From: Meiothermus sp. QL-1
Lineage (GTDB): Bacteria; Deinococcota; Deinococci; Deinococcales; Thermaceae
NCBI RefSeq assembly: GCF_003351145.1
Contig: NZ_QQSV01000002.1
Span: forward strand, 248,001-312,000
Length of the DNA: 64,000 nucleotides
Reading direction: 5' to 3'
The position numbers and the translations under genes are program-made. How positions within the stretch are numbered: position 1 is the first letter of the stretch; each line of letters begins with the position of its first letter. The notes beneath the pieces are model-generated. The model was not told the origin of the DNA, did no database searches, and saw only the letters and a program-made list of their open reading frames with translations. Below are positions 1 to 10,147 of this stretch, piece after piece.

Positions 1-865
1 CCTGCTTGGCCTCGTCGAGGGAGCTGTTGAGGGCGGGGAACTTGCGCAGGGCCACCCCCAGGGCTTTGAAGATGAAGGGCAGGTAGCTGAGCCGCACCCC
101 CTGGGCCTCAGCCTCGGGTTTGAGCCGCTCACGCAGGGCCACCAGCTCGGTCATGTCCACCTCGTCCACCGAGAGGGTGCGCACGGTGTAGAGGTGGGAG
201 GCCACCATCTGCTGGGCGATGGCCCGCCGCATGCCGCGCAGGGGTAGACGGGTCTCGCGCTCCTCGTAGCCCTTGGGGGTCCGGTAGGCCACGGGTGGGG
301 GAAAGCCAGGGGCTGCCGGGGTGGAGGGGGGCTTCGAACGCAGGGTCTCTGCATAGGCCCGCACGTCCTCCACCCGCACCCGCCCGTTGGGCCCCGAGCC
401 CGGGACCTGGGCGATGTCGAGCCCCAGCTCGCGGGCCAGCTTGCGCGCTGCCGGCACCGCCGGCACCCGGCCCCGGGCGAGGGTGAAGGGGTTCTTGATG
501 GGCTCGGGCCGGTCGTCCGGCTTGAACAGGGAAAGCCGGGCCCCCTCGTCCTCTTCCACCGCCCCTGGTTCCACGATGGAGCGCTCCTCCTGGGCCTGCA
601 GGCTGGGGGCGGTCTTTTCTACCTCGCTGGGCTCGGCGATGAGGGCGATGGGGGTGTGCACCGGCACCACGTCCCCCTCTTTGGCCAGCTTCCGCAGAAG
701 CACCCCCTCGTAGGGGCTGGGTAGCTCGACCGTCACCTTGTCGGTCATGACCTCCACGAAGGGCTGGTCCTTCTTCAAAGTCTCCCCCTCGTTCACCAGC
801 CAGCGGAGGATTTCGCCTTCTACCACGGATTCTGCGAGTTCGGGCAAGACCACTTCTTTGGGCAT
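1..865 (-). CDS. Dihydrolipoamide acyltransferase (E2) of a branched-chain 2-oxoacid dehydrogenase, 3' end outside window
   Basis: Partial gene running off the left edge; 288 codons are visible. The ATG at 865 follows GGAG, which overlaps the E1 beta stop region. Residues 1-77 form a lipoyl domain with the lipoylated lysine in a TDKV motif at about K43. A Pro/Glu-rich linker (about 80-130) leads to a peripheral subunit-binding domain (about 134-172, with a GPNGRV motif). The start of the acyltransferase domain follows (RGMRRAIAQQM, about 210). The catalytic HxxxD end is missing because of the window edge, not because the gene is broken. The 8-bp gap after E1 beta indicates an operon. E2 carries the acyl group from E1 to CoA; LipA/LipB at 52-53.7 kb would install the lipoyl group. 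Whether this is strictly branched-chain or a broader 2-oxoacid complex is inferred from the E1 sequences. Confidence 0.93.
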   Translation of the reverse strand, partial: MPKEVVLPELAESVVEGEILRWLVNEGETLKKDQPFVEVMTDKVTVELPSPYEGVLLRKLAKEGDVVPVHTPIALIAEPSEVEKTAPSLQAQEERSIVEPGAVEEDEGARLSLFKPDDRPEPIKNPFTLARGRVPAVPAARKLARELGLDIAQVPGSGPNGRVRVEDVRAYAETLRSKPPSTPAAPGFPPPVAYRTPKGYEERETRLPLRGMRRAIAQQMVASHLYTVRTLSVDEVDMTELVALRERLKPEAEAQGVRLSYLPFIFKALGVALRKFPALNSSLDEAKQ

Positions 866-873
866 GGTGGCTC

Positions 874-1848
874 CTAGTAGTCGATAAGGCGTTTGGCCGC
901 GTTCAGGATGCGCGTCACGGTGGGCATGTAGAGCTTGTCCTGGGCCAGCGGGTAAGGGGTGTCGAAGCCGGTGACCCGCAGGGGAGGGGCCAGCATCTGG
1001 TCGAAGAGCTCTTCCGCAACGGTGGCAGCGATTTCCGAGGCCACGCTGGCGGTGCGGGGAGCCTCGGCGACCACGAGGAGCCGCCCGGTCTTGGCCACCG
1101 AGGCGAGCACGGTTGGTTTGTCCCAGGGCAGCACGCTGCGCAGGTCGATTACCTCGGCCTCGAGCCCCACCGCGGCCATCTCCTCCGCGGCCTTCAGCAC
1201 CTCGACCATGGACCCCCCATACGAGACTATGGTCAGGTCGCGGCCCTCCCGGCGGATGGCCGCCTGACCGATGGGCAGCAGGTACTCCTCGGCGGGCACC
1301 TCCTCCTTGACCGCCCGGTAAAGCCGCTTGGGCTCCATGAAGACCACCGGGTCATCGTCGCGGATGGCGGCCTTGAGGAGCCCCTTGGCATCGTAGGGGG
1401 TGGAGACCACCACCACCTTGAGCCCCGGGGTGTGGGCGAAGTGGGCCTCGGGGCTTTGGGAGTGGTGGTGGCCGCCCTTGACCCCTCCGCCGGTGGGCAT
1501 GCGCACCACCATGGGGGCAGTGAACTGTCCTCCCGAGCGGTAGCGCAGTTTGGCGGCCTGGGAGAAGAGCTGGTCAATGCCGGGGAAAACGTAGTCGGCG
1601 AACTGGATCTCGGCCACCGGTCGCAGGCCGTGGGCGGCCATCCCCACCGCTGCGCCGATGATGGCGGCCTCGGCCAGGGGGGTGTCCATCACCCGGTCGG
1701 GGCCGTACTTGGCCTGCAGCCCCTCGGTGGCCAGGAAGACCCCGCCGCGCCGGCCCACGTCCTCACCCAGAATCACCACCCGCTCGTCGCGGCGCATCTC
1801 CTCGTCTAGGGCCAGGTTGATGGCCTGGATAAGGTTCAGGGTAGGCAT
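874..1848 (-). CDS. bkdB: 2-oxoisovalerate dehydrogenase E1 beta subunit
   Basis: 324 aa, full family length. It contains the transketolase pyrimidine-binding domain ([11 protein letters not shown] near the N-terminus, [14 protein letters not shown] about residues 79-92) and the transketolase C-terminal domain (TIVSYGGSM about 206-214). The [15 protein letters not shown] segment is typical of the Thermus branched-chain E1 beta. With E1 alpha it forms the thiamine-diphosphate heterotetramer that decarboxylates branched-chain 2-oxoacids in the cytoplasm. A GGAGG ribosome site lies 6 nt before the ATG and overlaps the E1 alpha stop codon, so translation is probably coupled. The symbol is by homology; species differ in naming. 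Confidence 0.95.
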   Translation of the reverse strand: MPTLNLIQAINLALDEEMRRDERVVILGEDVGRRGGVFLATEGLQAKYGPDRVMDTPLAEAAIIGAAVGMAAHGLRPVAEIQFADYVFPGIDQLFSQAAKLRYRSGGQFTAPMVVRMPTGGGVKGGHHHSQSPEAHFAHTPGLKVVVVSTPYDAKGLLKAAIRDDDPVVFMEPKRLYRAVKEEVPAEEYLLPIGQAAIRREGRDLTIVSYGGSMVEVLKAAEEMAAVGLEAEVIDLRSVLPWDKPTVLASVAKTGRLLVVAEAPRTASVASEIAATVAEELFDQMLAPPLRVTGFDTPYPLAQDKLYMPTVTRILNAAKRLIDY

Positions 1849-1856
1849 GGGGCCTC

Positions 1857-3582
<1,726 letters not shown>

Positions 3583-3586
<4 letters not shown>

Positions 3587-5592
3587 GGGGATGGGTAGCC
3601 CATCTGCTGCAGCCATTTTTCCCGGGTGAGGGTGGTGGAAAGGACCGGCTCCAGGGTTATCTCCAGCCCGCTGCGGTCCGGCATAACGGTGGCAATCGCC
3701 CCGTTGACCCGGTACCAGCCGAACAGGTCCCCCTCGTCCTGCCGGTTGTTGTTGTTCACGTCCTTCCAGGCCGAGATGCGGTAGCCCACCAGGCCGGTGG
3801 TGGCGAGCCCGGTGCGAACGAAGGGGGCCTGGAGGCCGCTTTGGGTAATCAACAAGGGGTTGGTATCGGGCTGAAGGCTCAGGGTGGGCTGCTCGCGCAG
3901 CACCGCGTCGAAGTAGATGCGGGTGCCCTGGACATCTGGGCTGGGGGTGGGCTGCACCACGAGGACAATCCGGGTCTCCCCCTCCACGCTCTGCCCGCTC
4001 ACGCTGGCCCTCCCCCGCACCGCCAGGGTGTAACTGCCAGGGGTGCTGCCGGCTGGGAGGGTGAGGATGGTCTGGTTGCCTGCCACGGGGCTTGGGGGGT
4101 TGAAGCTCGGGGTGGTGCCGCTGGGGTGGCCGCTTATGCTCAGGCTCACCGGGCCGCTAAAGCCGCTTCGCTCCAGGGCTATGGTCACCTGGGCGCTGGT
4201 GTTGGGCCTCAGGAAGAGGGCGTTGGGGCTGGCCGAAAGCACCAGCGAGTAGGCTGGGGGGGTGCTCAGGCGCTCGAGGGCGGCCCGCGCGTCGATGAGG
4301 CCGGCCCCGCACTCGGAGGCGCTCGGCCTTCCGCACTGGGCCGGGCTTAGGGGCCGGGCGGTTTCTCTCAGGATGGCGAGCCCCTCGGCGGCGCTCAGGC
4401 TCGGCTTCCTGCTCTTCATCAACGCCAGCACCCCAGCCACGTGGGGGGCGGCCATCGAGGTGCCGGCCATGGCCCCGTACTGCTCGTTGCCGGTGGTGCT
4501 GTAGACCCCCTGGTTCTCCCCTCCAGGGGCCATCAGGTCGATGCGGGGGCCGTGGTTGGAGTACGAGGCCCGGTTGCCCTGCTCGTTGGTTGCGCCCACC
4601 GTGATCACCCCGCTGCATCCGGCCGGGCTGAAGGTGCTGGCGTCTGTGTTGGCGTTGCCCGCAGCCACCACGATGATGGCGCCCCGGGCCTTGGCCTCGT
4701 CGATGGCCTGCTGGAGGGCGGGAACGTTGGCGCAGGCCACGGGCCCGCCCAGCGACAGGTTGATGATTTGGGCGGGGTTGGGGTTGCTGGGCACCCCGCT
4801 CACCTCGAGGCCCGCCGCCCAGCGCAGCGCGTCGATCAGGTCGGCCAGGGTGCCGCTGCTGCCGCTTATGGCCCGGACCGGCAGGATTCGGGCCCCCCAC
4901 GAGACCCCCGCCACCCCCCGGTTGTTGTTGGTCGCGGCCCCCACAATCCCGGTAACGTGGTTGCCGTGGAAGGTGCTGCCCGGAGCGGTGTCCTCGGGGT
5001 CGGGGTCGCGCCCGTCGCCATCGCCGGAGTCGGCATTGGAGTAAAAGTCGTAGCCGGGCAGCAGCCTTCCAGCCAGGTCGGGGTGCCCCCTGACCACGCC
5101 CCCGTCGATCACCGCCACCGTGACCGGGTTGGAAGCACCGGTTTCGATGTCCCAGGCAGCCGGCAGGTTGATGGCCCCGTAGTGCCAGCTTTGCGAGGGG
5201 TACAGGGGGTCGTTGGGGGTGGCCTGGGTGGAGAGGATGTAGTTGGGGTGGGCATACTCGATATCGCCCCGGGCCTGGAGGGTTTGCAGGGCGGCCAGGG
5301 TTTCGCCTGGGGCAAGCCGGGCCCGGTAGAGGAAGGTGCGCTCGAGGCCCAAAGGCCGGACCAGCTCCAGCACGGCTCCTCCAGCGGAAAGGGGTTCTGC
5401 TGACTGCAGCCCGACCCGGGGCCTGAAGCGCACGATGAACTCCCCCTCCACAAACGGGGCCGGCTCGACGCTTGCTGGGTGCGTTTGGCCCTGCGGGGCG
5501 ATGCGCACCGTTCCGCTGATGACCCCATTTGGGGAGAATTGGGGGCTGGTGCAGGCAGCGAGAAGAAGGAGTCCAAGCCAGTATCGGCGCAT
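3583..5592 (-). CDS. Lipoprotein subtilisin-family (S8) serine protease
   Basis: 669 aa. A lipoprotein signal peptide ends in LLAAC (Cys14). Residues 44-120 look like the fervidolysin-type N-terminal prodomain. The S8 domain follows: catalytic Asp163 (VIDGG), His209 (FHGNHV), oxyanion Asn313 (AAGN) and Ser379 (GTSMAAPH). After about residue 445 there is an Ig-like beta domain (SLVLSASPNALFL...) and a final beta-rich domain with a Ca-binding-like D-N-N-N-R-Q-D-E-G-D stretch (about 617-626). Probably exported and membrane-anchored; it would degrade peptides outside the cytoplasmic membrane. The ATG lies 6 nt from TAGGCT (5599-5604), consistent with leaderless expression. All three catalytic residues are present, so the enzyme should be active. 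Confidence 0.93.
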
Positions 5593-5636
5593 GGCCTAAG
5601 CCTACAGGCCTGCGCGGGCGAGGCGGTGAAAGCCGG

Positions 5637-6803
5637 CTAAAGGGATTTTGTTCTGAGGGGCCTGTAGCCCAGGATGGCCAGGGCCAGCAGGGCCGTCCAG
5701 AGTCCAAGGGCTGCGCCGTAACCGAAAAGGCCCAGCACCACCCCCATGCCCCACTGCAGCAGGAACACCCCTATGAAGCCCATGAAGTTGATGGCCGTGA
5801 CCGCCCGGCCGGTGAGGGCGGTGGGAAAGGCCAGGCGGGCTTGCGCGAGGCAAAGGATGTTGAAGGCCCCCAGAAAGCCCATCAGCGCGTAGGCCCCGTA
5901 GAGCAGGGGAAGGGGCATGGCGGGCCAGAGGGCCAGCAGCAAAACCCCCAGAAGGAAGCCCCAGGCCGCCCCCCACAGGACCCGGGGCAGGCCCAGCCGG
6001 TCGGCCAGGGTTCCCGAGAGCAGGTAGCCCAGCACCGCGGCGAGCGAGAAGGCGAAGAGCAAGGCCCCCACCTCGAGCCCCCCCATTCCCCGGGTTTTGT
6101 AAAGATAGTCGCCGGCCCACAGGGTCTGCCAGGCCAGAAACCCGCCCCCCAGCACGAAGTTCAACGCACCGATGCGCCAGAAAACCTGGCTTTGCCAGAT
6201 GACCCCGGCCCCTCCGCCCCGTTCGGGGCGCGGCAGGGACAGGCCCCGAGGGGCGTTTTCCACCCCCAGGGCCACCGCCAGGGCCACCAGCACGATGACC
6301 AGCGCCCCCCACTCGAAGACCCCCCGCCAGCCAATCTGCTCCTTGAGCCAGGCTAAAGGCGAGGAGGCGGCGATGGCCCCCGAGGCCCCCAGGGCCACGT
6401 AAAGGCTGCTGACGCTGGCGTAGCGGGTGGAGGGAAACCAGAGCGAAAAGGCCTTCAGCGCCCCCATCAGCGCGGCGGCGAAGCCTATACCCAAAAGGGC
6501 CCGGCCCAAAGAGAGGACGGTGAAGTTCTCTGCCGAGGCGAATATCAGGGCGCCAAGGGCCCCCACGAGCATCAGAGCGGGGTGGACGAAGCGGGGCCCA
6601 TATCGGTCCAGGAGGCTGCCCAGGGGGAGCTGCACCAGGGCGAAGGTGAGGTAGAAGAGGCTGGTCATGAGGCCCAGCTCGGCCGGGGAGAGGCCCAGGT
6701 CTTGCCGCAGGTCGGGGGCGATGACCGCGTTGGTGGCGCGGAAAAAGTAGGAGAGAAAGTAGGCCAACAGGAGCACCAGGAAGACTCGTGCAGCAATGGG
6801 CAT
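5637..6803 (-). CDS. Major facilitator superfamily transporter
   Basis: 388 aa from the ATG at 6803. A longer reading starting near 7004 adds a non-homologous Gln-rich stretch and crosses the neighbouring gene. Twelve membrane segments can be counted in two sets of six. The MFS motif A is seen as GSLLDRYGPR after helix 2, with a weaker copy (GTLADRLGLPR) in the second half. The N-terminal YFFRATNAVIAPDL segment resembles the anion:cation symporter/OFA-like branch, but I cannot assign a substrate. Its start is only 18 bp from that of the divergent gene at 6822, and the two appear to share one -10 sequence. Confidence 0.88.
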   Translation of the reverse strand: MPIAARVFLVLLLAYFLSYFFRATNAVIAPDLRQDLGLSPAELGLMTSLFYLTFALVQLPLGSLLDRYGPRFVHPALMLVGALGALIFASAENFTVLSLGRALLGIGFAAALMGALKAFSLWFPSTRYASVSSLYVALGASGAIAASSPLAWLKEQIGWRGVFEWGALVIVLVALAVALGVENAPRGLSLPRPERGGGAGVIWQSQVFWRIGALNFVLGGGFLAWQTLWAGDYLYKTRGMGGLEVGALLFAFSLAAVLGYLLSGTLADRLGLPRVLWGAAWGFLLGVLLLALWPAMPLPLLYGAYALMGFLGAFNILCLAQARLAFPTALTGRAVTAINFMGFIGVFLLQWGMGVVLGLFGYGAALGLWTALLALAILGYRPLRTKSL

Positions 6804-6821
6804 CCCCTGTATCCTACCCCC
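6804..6821. promoter_or_regulatory. Bidirectional overlapping promoter (shared -10)
   Basis: The 18 bp between two divergent ATG codons contain TATCCTA (6810-6816). Read rightward it gives TATCCT, 6 nt before the ATG at 6822. Read leftward it gives TAGGAT, 7 nt before the ATG at 6803. Both therefore fit the leaderless pattern seen across the window with the same seven base pairs. Confidence 0.65.
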
Positions 6822-7151
6822 ATGAGGCCCCAACCCGTCTCGGTGCTGTGGCTTGAGCTTCTGGGGGGGCTGCTGGTGGTGCTGGGGGCCCTGCTGGCCT
6901 GGCTGGCCCTTGCCCTGGCCCAGCAGACCCTGGACCCTAGTCTGGAGAAAAACCTGCTGCGCGTCCGCGTGGACCTGGCCGGTTTTCTGGAAGGGCTGGC
7001 CCACCGGGTCGCACAGCTCGGAGCCTGGATGGCCGGGGTGGGGGCGGTGCTTTTCTTCGGCGCGGGCTACCTGGCGGCGCTGCTTCGCTGGCTGCTGGGG
7101 CTGGCCGCGCTTTTCGCCCTAGGGGTCTGGCTCTGGCTGGCCCTGCGCTAG
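6822..7151 (+). CDS. Small membrane protein of unknown function
   Basis: 109 aa from the ATG at 6822, chosen because it lies 6 nt after TATCCT and upstream in-frame codons belong to the divergent MFS gene. Three hydrophobic segments are visible (about residues 9-31, 60-80 and 85-108), separated by one charged stretch (about 35-55: ...DPSLEKNLLRVRVDL...). No family is recognised. The last 33 bp overlap the 3' end of the convergent RmlD-like gene. A real gene is likely from codon use and the promoter; function unknown. Confidence 0.65.
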   Translation: MRPQPVSVLWLELLGGLLVVLGALLAWLALALAQQTLDPSLEKNLLRVRVDLAGFLEGLAHRVAQLGAWMAGVGAVLFFGAGYLAALLRWLLGLAALFALGVWLWLALR

Positions 7152-7976
7152 GCCCTGCAGCACCTCACCAACCCCCCGCAGCCGGGTCTGGAGCAGGGTG
7201 CGGGCCTTGGTGCTGTCCAGGGTGCAGTTTTTGGGCCGGGGCTCGGGGAACTCGTCCAGGCTCAAAGCCGGCAGGCGCGCCGGGTCGCGGCCGAAGAGGG
7301 GGGCAATCCGCCGGCCGAACTCGAGCCGGCTCAGTGCCTCGGCCCCGCCCAGGTGAAGCAGCCCTGAACAGGGCCGCTCCGCCAGCTCCCACAGGGCCCT
7401 GGCCAGGTCGTCCACGAATACGAAGGAGCGAACCTCATCGTGGAAGAGCCCCCCGAAGCGCCGCCCGTCGGCCAGCTCGAGGACCATCTGGCTGGTGGGG
7501 TCCAGGGGGTCCAGCCCCCAGATGAGGGAGGTGCGCACTATGGTGGCCTCGGGGAGGATGGCACCCACCCGTCGTTCGGCCTCCAGCTTGGCCTGCCCGT
7601 AGGGGGTAAGGGGGTTGGGGGGGGCTGTCTCGGCGTAGGGGGGCTTTTTCCCGTCGAAGACCTGGTCGGTGGAGAGGTGGAGGAGCCGGGCCCCTACCCT
7701 GCGGCAGGCCTGGGCCACGTGGGCGCTGCCCTCCACGATGGCCCCTGCCAGGTCGGCCTTGCTGTAGGCGGTGTGGATCACCACCTGGGGGGCCAGCCGG
7801 CGCAGCGCTGCCTCCACCCCAGCCCCGTCGCGGATGTCCAGGGCAACCCACTCGGCTGGGTAGGGGCCGGGGGGCTGGCGGTGGTAGCTGGCCCCGATTG
7901 CCTGAACCCAGGAGGGGGCCAGCCTGAGCAGGGCCTGGCCTAAATACCCGGTGCCTCCGGTGATGAAGACCCGCAT
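7119..7976 (-). CDS. RmlD-like NAD(P)-dependent sugar reductase (dTDP-4-dehydrorhamnose reductase family)
   Basis: 285 aa. N-terminal Rossmann motif GGTGYLG (7-13), a DI pair ending strand 3 (about residues 47-48), STDQVFDG (about 101-108) and the active-site YGQAK (Tyr/Lys, about 125-129) place it in the RmlD substrate-binding family (extended SDR). The family reduces dTDP-4-keto-6-deoxy sugars, but no other rml genes are nearby, so the substrate is open; MAT2B-like roles also use this fold. The ATG lies 6 nt from TATGCT on the minus strand. Divergent from the VOC gene; converges on the small membrane protein. Confidence 0.8.
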   Translation of the reverse strand: MRVFITGGTGYLGQALLRLAPSWVQAIGASYHRQPPGPYPAEWVALDIRDGAGVEAALRRLAPQVVIHTAYSKADLAGAIVEGSAHVAQACRRVGARLLHLSTDQVFDGKKPPYAETAPPNPLTPYGQAKLEAERRVGAILPEATIVRTSLIWGLDPLDPTSQMVLELADGRRFGGLFHDEVRSFVFVDDLARALWELAERPCSGLLHLGGAEALSRLEFGRRIAPLFGRDPARLPALSLDEFPEPRPKNCTLDSTKARTLLQTRLRGVGEVLQGLAQGQPEPDP

Positions 7977-8007
7977 GGAGCCAGCATACGCTTGCTAAGC
8001 TAGAGGC
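7977..8007. promoter_or_regulatory. Back-to-back leaderless promoters
   Basis: Minus strand: TATGCT (7983-7988) is 6 nt from the ATG at 7976. Plus strand: TAAGCT (7996-8001) is 6 nt from the GTG at 8008. No Shine-Dalgarno sequence is present on either side. Confidence 0.65.
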
Positions 8008-8775
8008 GTGCAAACCCTGGCCCTCAGGGGAGTTTCGCTACGGGTGCGGGACCTCGAGCGGCAGCTTGCCTTCTACCAGGGGCTTTTGGGCCTCGAGGTG
8101 TTGCGGCAGGCAAAAAGCCGGGTGGTGCTGGCCCCGGGGCAGAGGGGATTCTTCCTCGAGCTCGTCCACGTGCCCACCGCGCCCTTGCGCCCCCGCCCCA
8201 CCCTGGGCCTCTACCACTTCGCCCTTCTCCTGCCCTCCCGCCGGGCTCTGGCCGAGGTGGTGCAGCACCTGTTGGACGCCCGCTACCCCACCTTCGAGGG
8301 GGCCTCCGACCACGGGGTCTCGGAGGCGGTCTACCTCTCCGATCCGGAGGGCAACGGGGTCGAGCTCTACCGCGACCGGCCCCGGGCGGAGTGGCCCCGG
8401 CGGGAAGGCGAGCTGGCGATGGGCAACCGGCCCCTCGACTTCTTCGGCCTGCTCTCCCAGGTCGAAACGCCCGGCCCCCTCCACCCGGCCACCACCCTCG
8501 GCCACATTCACCTGCACGTGCCTGATCTGGACCAGGCCGAAACTTTCTTCACGGGGCTCGGCCTGCAGGTCACCCAGCGCGACCTTCCCGGGGCCCGCTT
8601 CTTTGCCGCCGACGGCTACCACCACCACGTGGGGGTGAACCTCTGGGCCCAGAACCGGCTGGCCCCGGCCAGCGCCACCGGTCTCCTGGCCTACCGCATC
8701 GCCCTGAGGGGACAGAAGCCGGGGGTTCTACGCGACCCCAACGGCGCCTTGGTGGAGCTGGAGCCCCTCGGGTAG
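8008..8775 (+). CDS. VOC-superfamily (glyoxalase/extradiol dioxygenase) protein, CatE-like
   Basis: 255 aa with two VOC modules (about 3-125 and 160-255). Likely metal ligands are a His in LYHFAL (about residue 70), a Glu in VELYRD (about 121), a His in GHIHLH (about 168) and the terminal VELEP Glu. The layout resembles Bacillus CatE-type catechol-2,3-dioxygenases, but ring-cleavage activity cannot be proven from sequence. GTG start at 8008, set by TAAGCT 6 nt upstream. Its TAG stop forms the first three bases of the -10 element of the next gene. Confidence 0.8.
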   Translation: MQTLALRGVSLRVRDLERQLAFYQGLLGLEVLRQAKSRVVLAPGQRGFFLELVHVPTAPLRPRPTLGLYHFALLLPSRRALAEVVQHLLDARYPTFEGASDHGVSEAVYLSDPEGNGVELYRDRPRAEWPRREGELAMGNRPLDFFGLLSQVETPGPLHPATTLGHIHLHVPDLDQAETFFTGLGLQVTQRDLPGARFFAADGYHHHVGVNLWAQNRLAPASATGLLAYRIALRGQKPGVLRDPNGALVELEPLG

Positions 8776-8784
8776 ATTGGGGGT

Positions 8785-10116
8785 GTGGTCAAACGGGAAG
8801 CATTTGGCCCGGAGTTTCGCTGGGGCGTGGCCACCTCGGCCTACCAGATCGAGGGCGCCGTGCGGGAGGATGGCCGGGGGCCCTCCATATGGGATACCTT
8901 TGCCCACGCCCCAGGCCGGATCAAGACAGGCGAGAACGGCGATGTGGCCTGCGACTTCTACCACCGATATGCCGAAGACATCGCCCTCATCCGCTCCTTG
9001 AACTTCCAGGCCCACCGCTTTTCTTTAGCCTGGCCCCGCATCCTGCCCGAGGGGCGGGGGCGGGTGAACCCGAAGGGTCTGGACTTCTACCACCGGGTTA
9101 TCGACCGCACCCTGGAGCTGGGCCTGGAGCCCTGGGTCACCCTCTACCACTGGGACCTGCCCCAGGCCCTGGAGGACCAGGGGGGCTGGACCAACCGGGC
9201 AATTGTGGATTGGTTCGCCGCTTATGTGGAGGTCTGCGCCCGGGCCTTCGGCGATAGGGTCAGGCACTGGATGGTGCTCAACGAGCCCACCGTTTTCACC
9301 GTGCTGGGCTATCTGCAGGGCAAGCACGCCCCAGGGCGCAGGGGGCTGGCGAACTTCCTTCCCGCGGTGCACCACGCCGCTCTGGCCCAGGCCGAAGGGG
9401 GGCGGGCGCTGCGGGCCTGTGTGCCGGGCGCGGTGGTGGGGACCACCTTCTCGGCCTCTTACGTGCAGGCCGCCGGCCCCACCTGGCTGAGCCGGATGGC
9501 CGCAGCCCACTACGACGCGGTGGCCAACCGGCTTTTCCTCGAGCCCGCCCTGGGCCTGGGCTACCCCTGGAACAGCGCCCCCTTCCTCCACCTCCTTCGC
9601 CGCTACATCCGGCCCGGCGACCTGGAGCGGCTGGCCTTTGACTTCGACTTCATCGGTTTGCAGACCTATTTCCGCCAACTGGTGCGCTTCGATCCGCTGC
9701 AGCTAGGCACCTGGGCCCAGGAGGTGCCCCACGAGGCGCGGGGGGGTGAGCTGACCGCCATGGGCTGGGAGGTCTGGCCCGAGAACCTCTACCTTTTGCT
9801 CAAGCAGTTTGCGGCCTACCCGAAGGTGCGGCGCATCGTGGTCACCGAGAACGGCATGGCCCTGCTGGACACCCCGGAGGGCGACCGGGTCCACGACCCT
9901 CGGCGCATCGCCTTTATCGAGGCCCACCTGGCCCAGCTTTTGCGGGCCAAGCAGGAAGGGGTGCCGGTGGAGGGCTATTTTTACTGGAGCTTCCTGGACA
10001 ACTTCGAGTGGGCCGAGGGCTACCGCCCCCGCTTCGGCCTGGTCTACGTGGACTACCCCACCCAGCGCCGCATCGTGAAGGACTCGGGGCGCTGGTTCCA
10101 GGCCTTCCTCGGGTGA
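8785..10116 (+). CDS. Family GH1 beta-glycosidase (beta-glucosidase)
   Basis: 443 aa, normal for a bacterial GH1 enzyme. It hydrolyses terminal beta-linked glucose or galactose with retention. Visible motifs: FRWGVATSAYQIEGA (11-25), acid/base Glu167 in LNEP, nucleophile Glu355 in VTENG, and the aglycone-site WSFLDNFEW near 400. No signal peptide, so cytoplasmic. GTG start at 8785, 6 nt after TAGATT (8773-8778), whose TAG is the stop codon of the upstream gene. Thermus homologues are broad-specificity glycosidases. Confidence 0.96.
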   Translation: MVKREAFGPEFRWGVATSAYQIEGAVREDGRGPSIWDTFAHAPGRIKTGENGDVACDFYHRYAEDIALIRSLNFQAHRFSLAWPRILPEGRGRVNPKGLDFYHRVIDRTLELGLEPWVTLYHWDLPQALEDQGGWTNRAIVDWFAAYVEVCARAFGDRVRHWMVLNEPTVFTVLGYLQGKHAPGRRGLANFLPAVHHAALAQAEGGRALRACVPGAVVGTTFSASYVQAAGPTWLSRMAAAHYDAVANRLFLEPALGLGYPWNSAPFLHLLRRYIRPGDLERLAFDFDFIGLQTYFRQLVRFDPLQLGTWAQEVPHEARGGELTAMGWEVWPENLYLLLKQFAAYPKVRRIVVTENGMALLDTPEGDRVHDPRRIAFIEAHLAQLLRAKQEGVPVEGYFYWSFLDNFEWAEGYRPRFGLVYVDYPTQRRIVKDSGRWFQAFLG

Positions 10117-10147
10117 CCCCCGGGTCAGTTGGGGGTAGAATGGGCGG

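Noticed and set aside
4157-5707. 516-codon frame inside the subtilase gene
   Set aside because: Pro/Arg/Gly-rich shadow; the subtilase frame has all catalytic motifs and a lipobox.
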